Source of the DNA: JAMCQB01 sp947085305
GTDB lineage: Bacteria > Nitrospirota > Thermodesulfovibrionia > Thermodesulfovibrionales > UBA9159
DNA length: 8,781 nucleotides
NCBI GenBank assembly: GCA_947085305.1
Contig: CAMTVV010000008.1
Coordinates: forward strand, 1-8,781
Direction of reading: 5' to 3'
A program made the position numbers and the translations under genes. This document shows, in pieces, positions 1-4,950 of this stretch; position 1 is the stretch's first letter; each line of letters starts with the position of its first letter. Under the pieces are notes generated by a model. It saw nothing but the letters and a program-made list of their open reading frames with translations. It had not been told where the DNA came from and did no database searches.

Positions 1-412
1 CCACAATGCCTTCTGTGATTATATCCACAAGCCTGTCGGCATATATGACAATTCTCTCCTCAAGCCTCTTCAGAGTATAGTCCTTTACAGGCAGGCCGAG
101 TTCTTTTGCCTCATCTTCGGTAAGTCCGCCCCTGATATGTTTTTCCATTAAATCTGTTATGGCTTCAGGCAAGCCCAACTCTTTTCCCATTTCTGCGCCG
201 ATCTTGCCATGTTCCATTGCATGGGTCTTTGCTTTGCCGAGGTCATGAAACAATGCGCCTCTGCCGACAAGCTCCATATCCAGATCTGAGCCAGTCCTCT
301 GGGCGATCTCCAGCGCTTTTCCCGCCACTTTGACGCAATGTTTTATATCGTCTTCCGACACTCCTGCTTTTCTGAGAATTTCGATATCCGTATTCTTAAT
401 GTTGTAACTCAT
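1..412 (-). CDS. HD-domain (HDIG-type) phosphohydrolase-like protein, C-terminus outside window
   Basis: The frame starts at ATG 412 and runs off the left edge after 137 codons without a stop, so the gene is partial at its C-terminus. It is preceded by a good GGAGG ribosome-binding site that overlaps the stop codon of the upstream small gene. The translation shows the HD superfamily metal-binding pattern: H25, the H56-D57 doublet in LFHDLGKAK, H64/H68, H92 and D126. HD proteins are metal-dependent phosphohydrolases, often acting on nucleotides. The short single-domain form resembles the HDIG proteins grouped as TIGR00295 (from memory, not searched). No signal peptide or membrane segment is visible, so it is probably cytoplasmic. 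It is the third gene of the apparent chrB operon, with 8 bp between genes. The substrate cannot be told from sequence. Confidence 0.85.
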   Translation of the reverse strand, partial: MSYNIKNTDIEILRKAGVSEDDIKHCVKVAGKALEIAQRTGSDLDMELVGRGALFHDLGKAKTHAMEHGKIGAEMGKELGLPEAITDLMEKHIRGGLTEDEAKELGLPVKDYTLKRLEERIVIYADRLVDIITEGIV

Positions 413-420
413 AAAACCTC

Positions 421-705
421 CTACTTCACCCCGAAATACGCCAGCGTATCGGCTATCGCCTTTTCAAGGTCATGCTGGATGTGGGTAAACTTAGCCTTCA
501 CATCATCGTGAATATGCTGTATATACTCCTGAAGTCCCTCTTTTCCATATTTTTCCTCAATCATCTTTCCGTACTCGTAAATTTTTGTGATGTCGTGCCT
601 CTCCGCTTTCTTCTCCGGGTCTCCGTCAATCCATTGATGGACATCAAGATAGTCCTTTCCGGTTGCTTCCAGGCTTGTCTTCAAATGTTTTTCGATCGGC
701 GGCAT
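421..705 (-). CDS. small conserved-looking hypothetical protein, 94 aa
   Basis: ATG 705 is preceded by a strong AAAGGAGG ribosome-binding site about 7 bases upstream, and the frame ends with TAG at 421. The product is hydrophilic and predicted mostly helical. It is rich in His (about nine residues, e.g. HQWID near residue 23, QHIHDD near 63 and FTHIQHD near 73) and acidic residues. It has no Cys, no signal peptide and no membrane segment. The clustered His and Asp could bind a metal, but I see no motif that proves it. I do not recognise a named family. It sits 20 bp after chrB and 8 bp before the HD-domain gene, all on the same strand, so it is probably cotranscribed with them. The strong ribosome-binding site and tight packing make a real gene likely; function unknown. 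Confidence 0.8.
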   Translation of the reverse strand: MPPIEKHLKTSLEATGKDYLDVHQWIDGDPEKKAERHDITKIYEYGKMIEEKYGKEGLQEYIQHIHDDVKAKFTHIQHDLEKAIADTLAYFGVK

Positions 706-725
706 AATAAAATCCTCCTTTTGTT

Positions 726-1730
726 TTATGTTTTAGATGCATAGAGCATCTCAAATACAGCCAGCCCTTTTTCGAGGGCCTCTGCATCATCCTTTGCAGT
801 CTTTTTTATTCCGGTCAGCACCCCTTCTATTCCCCTTGCTTCCGGAGTTTTGAATTTTTCATCCTTAACATCGAGCTCGTGGACAATCTCCCCTATCTTT
901 TTAAGTGCCTTGTCCCTGAGACCGAATGCCTGGAGAAGCGCCTCAAAGGTGCACATATCGCCGATATGGGTAAACTCCCCCCCCCTCATATCAAAGGTAA
1001 CGGCCTCTTTGCCGAGGTCTTCCATATCCTGTTCATCAATGAACCTGAAGAGGGCCTTTTTATCGATGAACTTTTTGATCAGCCACGCAGAGGCCATCCT
1101 GTCAACATAGGGCCTTTTCCGCGTAACCCAAACCTTCCCCTGATAGTTTTCGATGGACTTCGGAACTATCGCCACTTTTTGTTCTTTTATGCGGGAACCG
1201 GATATGCCGTTTATCTCGGTTTCTAAAGCCGCTATCCTCCTTCTCAACTCATCCCCTTTCTTTGACGAGAAGAAATCAATTTTTTTTATCTCCTCAAACT
1301 CTTTGAGATAATTGTTGAGCTGATCTGCTATTTTTTTAGTGTTCGGAACTCCGGCGCCTTTCCTTATGCTGGAAATCCCTCTTTCGAGGTTTTCGAGCCC
1401 TCGCTCGATAACGCCATAATCCTTTTCCCTCTGCCGGTTGAATTGGTCAATAATTTCAGTGTCCTTCAATGTCTCGATCTCCTTTAATTTCGCAAAAGCC
1501 GCTTCACCATTCATTGCCGTAACTTCGGAGACGAGCCATTGAAACAATTCATAGTGCTCCTCATTATGGGGGAGGATATATACGGCGCCCTTCAGGGGCA
1601 TCGCACCCGCCTTTGCGAGCTTTCTCCAGATCCTCATCCTGTTACTTACCGGTTTTGAGGGAACGCTATAAAAGAAGAGGAGCCATCCGGTGTAGTTTAT
1701 CGGACTCTTTGCCGCCACTGTAGCAGTCAT
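726..1730 (-). CDS. chrB: ChrB-like chromate resistance/regulatory protein
   Basis: The product has the two-domain ChrB layout. An N-terminal ChrB_N domain starts at WLLFFYSVPSKP, with basic RMRIWRKLAKAGA, then LKGAVYILP and an HNEEHYE stretch. A Glu/Lys-rich, probably coiled-coil linker follows. The C-terminal ChrB_C domain starts at VWVTRKRPYVDRMASAWLIK, with FTHIGDMCTFE and the closing LAVFEMLY; its conserved Asp, Arg, His, Cys and Glu fit a metal-binding or redox site. In chromate-resistant bacteria ChrB senses chromate and regulates the chr operon. No chrA transporter is visible here. The frame is open to GTG 1814 (362 aa), but I prefer ATG 1730 (334 aa). Homology begins only about 15 residues after it, and a promoter lies immediately upstream, so the longer start would lie inside the promoter. 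Neither start has a Shine-Dalgarno sequence. First gene of a leftward operon. Confidence 0.82.
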   Translation of the reverse strand: MTATVAAKSPINYTGWLLFFYSVPSKPVSNRMRIWRKLAKAGAMPLKGAVYILPHNEEHYELFQWLVSEVTAMNGEAAFAKLKEIETLKDTEIIDQFNRQREKDYGVIERGLENLERGISSIRKGAGVPNTKKIADQLNNYLKEFEEIKKIDFFSSKKGDELRRRIAALETEINGISGSRIKEQKVAIVPKSIENYQGKVWVTRKRPYVDRMASAWLIKKFIDKKALFRFIDEQDMEDLGKEAVTFDMRGGEFTHIGDMCTFEALLQAFGLRDKALKKIGEIVHELDVKDEKFKTPEARGIEGVLTGIKKTAKDDAEALEKGLAVFEMLYASKT

Positions 1731-1736
1731 AACAAA

Positions 1737-1765
1737 AAGGTAACACATGTTATGTGATTTGTCAA
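1737..1765 (-). promoter_or_regulatory. chrB promoter with inverted repeat in its spacer
   Basis: Read on the minus strand: a consensus -35 TTGACA (1765-1760), 17 bases, then TACCTT (1742-1737) preceded by TG and one base, an extended -10. The spacer contains CACAT-AAC-ATGTG, a perfect 5-bp inverted repeat between the two boxes, where a repressor or a promoter-distorting regulator would sit. The expected transcription start is about 1730, which coincides with the preferred chrB ATG, so the mRNA may be leaderless. Inferred from sequence only; the -10 hexamer itself matches poorly. Confidence 0.55.
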
Positions 1766-1859
1766 GGGTGTTTACATATTCAAGATTTTTGTCTCCGACT
1801 TTTAAAGTGCTCACCTGGAGGCGGTAATTATTTAACTTGAGGAAACCTAAAGTTATAAC

Positions 1860-1889
1860 TTGACAAATGGGGTAGCAGCTTCATATAAT
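1860..1889 (+). promoter_or_regulatory. promoter of the rhodanese gene
   Basis: A perfect -35 TTGACA (1860-1865) and a perfect -10 TATAAT (1884-1889) are separated by 18 bases, predicting a start near 1896 and a leader of about 53 nt. A perfect 12-bp palindrome, AAGTTATAACTT (1850-1861), overlaps the start of the -35 box and could be an operator. A second TTGACA at 1901-1906 has no good -10 partner. The downstream gene has an excellent ribosome-binding site, AAAGGAGG (1937-1944), 4 bases before its ATG. Confidence 0.8.
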
Positions 1890-1948
1890 TTATAAACTAC
1901 TTGACACTTTAAAATCCTGCTTTTGCGGGGTTCATCAAAGGAGGACGT

Positions 1949-3304
1949 ATGGTTAGAAAGCTTGCTGTTTTAGTCACAGGTCTGATTCTTCTATCAGGCA
2001 TAGTTCCATTGAGTTCAGCGGTCACACAGACGGAAAAACCGAAGATAGCGCCCATCTGTAAGCAGTGCCACACACCGGATGAGAAGATATTGCGCGGAGT
2101 GCTCGGCGGAATCTCAGGGAAGGCAAAGACAATTCAGGTTAATATCGGCGCTGCATCCTGGCTTGCAAAATGGGATGATGGGACCGAACTTGTCGGCGCA
2201 GAGTCTTTTGGAAAGATACCCAAGGAAAAGGAGATAGCTGTACATATAACTGAAAAGGATGGCGCACTGTCTGTTAAAAAGGTATCAGTCAAGCAGCCGG
2301 CAAAAGTGCCTGCTGAAAAACTGGTAAAGGTTGAGGAAATTGCAAAGCTTGTTGATCTGGGCGTTGAAAAAGGAAACTTTCTTATTATTGATTCCAGACC
2401 GGCGCTCAGATACCACGAGGGGCATATACCAACTTCCATCTCCCTGTACGATGCAGACTTTGATAAGCTTGTAGATAAGCTTCCAAAGGAAAAGGACAGG
2501 ATGCTCATCTTTTACTGCGGAGGCCCTACCTGAATGATGAGTCCTGCCTCTGCCGGTAAGGCGGAGAAACTCGGTTATACGAATAGCAAGGTCTTTCACG
2601 ATGGTCTGCCTGCATGGAAAAAAGCAGGTAATCTTGTAGTCTCCACGGCCAAATATGTAAAAGATAACATGGATAAGGAAATCCCTCAGATCCTCATAGA
2701 TTTAAGGCCTATAGATGAGGCGAAGAAAGAGCATATCACCGGCGCTGTTTCTATCCCTGCGAAAGAGATAAGCGCTGCAAAGGACAGACTCCCTGCAGAC
2801 AAGAAAGCGCCTATAGTATTCTATGCTGCAGATGCGAAGACAGCAGCAGATGCTTTTAAAGTTGTCAGGGGCTGGGGATATACAAATACCGCTATTCTCG
2901 ACGGCGGCATTGAGGCATGGAAAAAGGCGGGGAATCCCCTGGCAAGCGGCGCACTGAAGACCACTATCGTCTATGTGCCGAAGCCGAGACCAGGAGAGAT
3001 CGCCATCGAGGAATTCAAAACGGTTGCGGAGGCGCTGCCAAAGGATAAGCTTATCCTCGATGTCCGCGATGAAGACGAGGCGATGCACGGCATGCTGAAG
3101 GGCGCGAAAAATATTTCCACTCAGGCGATACCAGGCAGGCTCTCTGAAATTCCCAAAGACAAAGAAATAATCGCTCACTGCGTTACGGGCGTAAGGGCCG
3201 AGATGGCCTATCTCCTTCTTAAGGAGCAGGGATACAAGGCGAGATTTCTGAACGCCGATATCAAGATCGACAAGGATGGAAAGTACGAGATAACCAAAGA
3301 ATAA
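1949..3304 (+). CDS. exported selenocysteine-containing three-domain rhodanese with CXXCH motif (UGA-195 read as Sec)
   Basis: Two open frames, 1949-2533 and 2534-3304, are contiguous and in the same phase, separated only by TGA at 2531-2533. Read through, they give one 451-aa protein. Residues 1-24 form a signal peptide (cleavage near LSSA-VTQ). C37-K-Q-C40-H41 is a c-type heme motif, so the protein should be extracytoplasmic. Rhodanese domain 1 (about 125-225) has IIDSRPALRYHEGHIP and the active loop YC190-GGPT-U195, followed by MMSPASAGKAEKLGYTN. Domain 2 (about 240-330) has Ala293 in place of the catalytic Cys (FYAADAK), so it is probably inactive. Domain 3 (about 350-445) has HC411VTGVRAEMAY, an intact loop. 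Relatives I recall read Cys at the UGA position (FYC-x-G-x-TC-x-MSP). Alternative: a nonsense mutation, or reinitiation at ATG 2534 behind GGAGG at 2519-2523. That would split a rhodanese fold in its active-site loop, so I favour Sec. Confidence 0.82.
2531..2573 (+). promoter_or_regulatory. candidate bacterial SECIS element and Sec UGA codon
   Basis: The in-frame UGA is 2531-2533. Downstream, CUCUGCC (2548-2554) pairs with GGCGGAG (2560-2566): seven base pairs including one U-G wobble, closing a GGUAA loop (2555-2559). The loop begins 21 nt after the UGA. A lower helix, GAGU (2539-2542) with ACUC (2569-2572), adds four pairs across a 5/2-nt internal loop. Bacterial SECIS elements are hairpins just 3' of the UGA, with a short apical loop starting with G; the E. 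coli fdhF loop also contains GGU. The fit is good, but it is judged by eye and no folding energy was computed. Confidence 0.75.
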
Positions 3305-3310
3305 ACGGGC

Positions 3311-3340
3311 TTGACTTTATCCGCCAGATCCGGCTAAATT
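3311..3340 (+). promoter_or_regulatory. promoter of the riboswitch-htpX-pyc transcript
   Basis: TTGACT (3311-3316), 18 bases, then TAAATT (3335-3340) predicts a start near 3347, exactly where the riboswitch consensus begins. It begins 6 bases after the stop codon of the rhodanese gene. I see no intrinsic terminator between the two, so some readthrough from the rhodanese gene is possible. The -10 matches four of six positions. Confidence 0.6.
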
Positions 3341-3347
3341 ATTACTG

Positions 3348-3443
3348 TAAAGGGGAGTAGCTGAAGCGGCGGCTATCGTCAGCACGTCCGCCTGATGCGG
3401 ACCGGCGCCACCGGTTAGGTAAAACTAACAAGCGAGACCTTTA
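3348..3443 (+). promoter_or_regulatory. yybP-ykoY family manganese riboswitch
   Basis: The conserved 5' block AAAGGGGAGUAGC (3349-3361) and the conserved 3' block AAGCGAGACCUUU (3430-3442) are the signature of the yybP-ykoY class. P1 is formed by AAAGG (3349-3353) with CCUUU (3438-3442). Internal helices are visible: GCUGA/UCAGC (3360-3364 with 3379-3383), GUCCGC/GCGGAC (3386-3391 with 3397-3402) and GUUAG/CUAAC (3414-3418 with 3425-3429). Members of this class bind Mn2+ and usually control Mn exporters or TerC-type membrane proteins. Here the 3' side of P1 is also the left arm of the following terminator, so ligand binding should prevent termination: a transcriptional ON switch. The next gene is htpX. 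The class is assigned from memory of the consensus, not by covariance search. Confidence 0.85.
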
Positions 3444-3480
3444 TCGTGACAAAAAAATATCACGGTGAAGGTCTTTTTAT
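3435..3480 (+). terminator. riboswitch expression-platform terminator
   Basis: AGACCUUUAUCGUGA (3435-3449) pairs with UCACGGUGAAGGUCU (3460-3474) over 15 positions with two wobbles. It has an A-rich 10-nt loop and a U5 tract (3474-3478), giving a strong intrinsic terminator. Its first eight bases (3435-3442) include all of the P1 3' strand (CCUUU, 3438-3442) of the riboswitch aptamer, so the two folds are mutually exclusive. It ends 25 bases before the htpX ATG. Confidence 0.9.
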
Positions 3481-3505
3481 TACGTGAACCCCGGGGAGGT
3501 AAGAA

Positions 3506-4354
3506 ATGAACAGCTTGAAGACAATGCTTTTGATGGTGACTTTGACCCTCATGTTGGTGTTTATCGGAGGGCTTTTAGGCGGCAGGACAGGAATGACGTT
3601 TGCCCTCATTATGGCCTTTGGCATGAACTTTATCACTTACTGGTTTAGTGATAAGATTGTTCTCAGGATGTATGGCGCCAAACAGGTTACAGAGGCTGAG
3701 GCGCCGGAACTTTATGGTATTGTGAGAAGACTTGCTCAAAAAGCAGAACTTCCGGTACCAAGGGTTTACATAATGGATCAAGACCAGCCCAATGCCTTTG
3801 CAACGGGAAGGAACCCCGGACACGGAGCAGTTGCTGTTACAACAGGCATTATGAAAATCCTTTCGAGAGAGGAGCTTGAAGGGGTGATAGCGCATGAGCT
3901 TGCGCACATCAGGCACAGGGATATTCTTGTGAGCACGGTTGCGGCGGCAATTGCCGGCGCCATAAGCTATCTGGCGCAGATGGCTCAGTGGGCAATGATA
4001 TTCGGCGGCAGGAGCAGCGATGACGAAAAAGGCGGGAATCCGGTAGCTGCCCTTGTAATGATGATAGTCGGGCCGATTGCCGCCATGATGGTCCAGATGG
4101 CAATATCCCGTTCAAGGGAATACGGCGCTGATGCAGGAGGGGCAAAGATCGCCGGCAATCCGCTATACCTCGCCAACGCGCTGAAGAAACTCAACATGGC
4201 CTCTCAAAAGATACCGATGGACGCAAATCCTGCAACATCCCACATGTTTATCGTGAATCCACTTTCAGGCGGAGGTCTCATGAAACTCTTCAGCACCCAC
4301 CCGCCGCTTGAGGAGAGGATAGCAAGACTTGAGTCCATGAGGTCAGGGTCATAG
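3506..4354 (+). CDS. htpX: membrane zinc metalloprotease HtpX (M48B)
   Basis: A full-length HtpX-like protein of 282 aa, the usual size. HtpX is an inner-membrane metalloprotease that degrades misfolded membrane proteins under envelope stress. Two hydrophobic segments lie at about 7-26 and 29-48, and two more at about 143-165 and 179-199. The catalytic zinc motif is HELAH (H130, E131, H134) and the third ligand is E205 in SREYGAD. The family blocks DQDQPNAFATGRNP (91-104) and FSTHPPLEERI (262-272) are present, so the enzyme looks intact. ATG 3506 has GGGGAGG 6 bases upstream. It is the first gene after the manganese riboswitch and terminator and heads the operon with the PGPGW, zinc-ribbon and carboxylase genes. 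Control by manganese is inferred from the leader. Linking HtpX to a carboxylase operon is unusual. Confidence 0.95.
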   Translation: MNSLKTMLLMVTLTLMLVFIGGLLGGRTGMTFALIMAFGMNFITYWFSDKIVLRMYGAKQVTEAEAPELYGIVRRLAQKAELPVPRVYIMDQDQPNAFATGRNPGHGAVAVTTGIMKILSREELEGVIAHELAHIRHRDILVSTVAAAIAGAISYLAQMAQWAMIFGGRSSDDEKGGNPVAALVMMIVGPIAAMMVQMAISRSREYGADAGGAKIAGNPLYLANALKKLNMASQKIPMDANPATSHMFIVNPLSGGGLMKLFSTHPPLEERIARLESMRSGS

Positions 4355-4421
4355 ACGATCTTCCTCGGGTTAAGGTCCCTTATTGCATTCAGTTTTTGAG
4401 GAGGGGAGGGGCTTATAAATT

Positions 4422-4664
4422 ATGACCGCGTTGATACTTAGGACTGTCCGGCAGGCGAAGAGACTGGTTATAACGATAATCGGATTTACAGTTTTGATGA
4501 TAGGGGTTGCAATGATTGTTTTGCCCGGACCTGCTATAATCGTAATACCGATCGGGCTGGGAATCCTTGCCACTGAATTCATCTGGGCAAGGAGACTGCT
4601 GAAAACTGTAAGAGATAAATTTCATAAAAACAAGAAAGGGGGCAATGTCAATGAAGCCGAGTGA
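4422..4664 (+). CDS. small PGPGW-type membrane protein, 80 aa
   Basis: The protein has two hydrophobic segments (about 14-33 and 38-53) joined by VLPGPA (33-38), with the following IPIGLGILATEF and a basic, charged C-terminal tail containing KFHKNKK. This matches the small 'putative transmembrane protein (PGPGW)' family. Here the motif reads LPGPA without the final Gly-Trp, so it is a variant. The family has no established biochemical function. A purine-rich GAGGGGAGG lies about 12 bases before ATG 4422, a rather long spacing. The gene follows htpX by 67 bp with no terminator between, and its 3' end overlaps the start of the zinc-ribbon gene by 20 bp, so translation of the two is probably coupled. 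Confidence 0.82.
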   Translation: MTALILRTVRQAKRLVITIIGFTVLMIGVAMIVLPGPAIIVIPIGLGILATEFIWARRLLKTVRDKFHKNKKGGNVNEAE

Positions 4665-4950
4665 AAGAGAAGCAGAGTATATCGCAAGGATGGAGTTTGA
4701 GAAAAGAAAAAAGATTGAAGAGGAAAAGCATAAAAAACTTGTGGAAGAAGAAAAGAAAAAGCTAAAAGAACTTCATTTCATGAGCTGCCCTAAATGCGGG
4801 ATGGAACTTATAGAGATTGATTATAAAGAGATAAAGATAGATAAATGTTCTGAATGTGAAGGGATATGGCTTGATGCAGGAGAGCTTGAAGCCGTATCAA
4901 AGCTTGAGAAAACCGGCCTTGACAAACTGTTCAGTGTTTTTAAAAAATGA
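4645..4950 (+). CDS. TFIIB-type zinc-ribbon protein with N-terminal coiled coil, 101 aa
   Basis: Residues about 7-44 are almost entirely Lys/Glu and strongly predicted coiled coil or long helix. Residues 46-82 form a zinc ribbon of the zf-TFIIB type: C48-P-K-C51 and C68-S-E-C71, followed by the family signature EGIWLDAGELE. The short C-terminal tail (LDKLFSVFKK) is amphipathic. These small bacterial zinc-ribbon proteins have no known enzymatic role; the ribbon could bind protein or nucleic acid. The start has GGGGG about 4 bases before ATG 4645 and overlaps the upstream PGPGW gene. The stop codon shares ATGA with the start of the biotin carboxylase gene, so the protein is made in step with the carboxylase, suggesting but not proving a role in its assembly or metal supply. 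Confidence 0.88.
   Translation: MSMKPSEREAEYIARMEFEKRKKIEEEKHKKLVEEEKKKLKELHFMSCPKCGMELIEIDYKEIKIDKCSECEGIWLDAGELEAVSKLEKTGLDKLFSVFKK

Noticed and set aside
1731..1814. Longer ChrB N-terminus from GTG 1814
   Set aside because: The extra 28 residues do not resemble ChrB, contain the promoter elements, and have no ribosome-binding site.
2134..2508. Antisense frame of 124 codons opposite the rhodanese gene
   Set aside because: Ser-rich shadow of a clearly coding plus-strand gene; no ribosome-binding site or domain.
2534..3304. Separate rhodanese gene starting at ATG 2534 behind GGAGG (2519-2523)
   Set aside because: GGAGG encodes the Gly-Gly of the active loop, and starting here would leave a protein without signal peptide and with only the last part of the first rhodanese fold. 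The continuous frame with Sec explains the whole sequence better, though reinitiation cannot be excluded.
3345..3445. tRNA or tRNA-Sec gene in the structured region before htpX
   Set aside because: The structure lacks the T-arm consensus and an acceptor stem with CCA. Its conserved blocks match the yybP-ykoY riboswitch instead.
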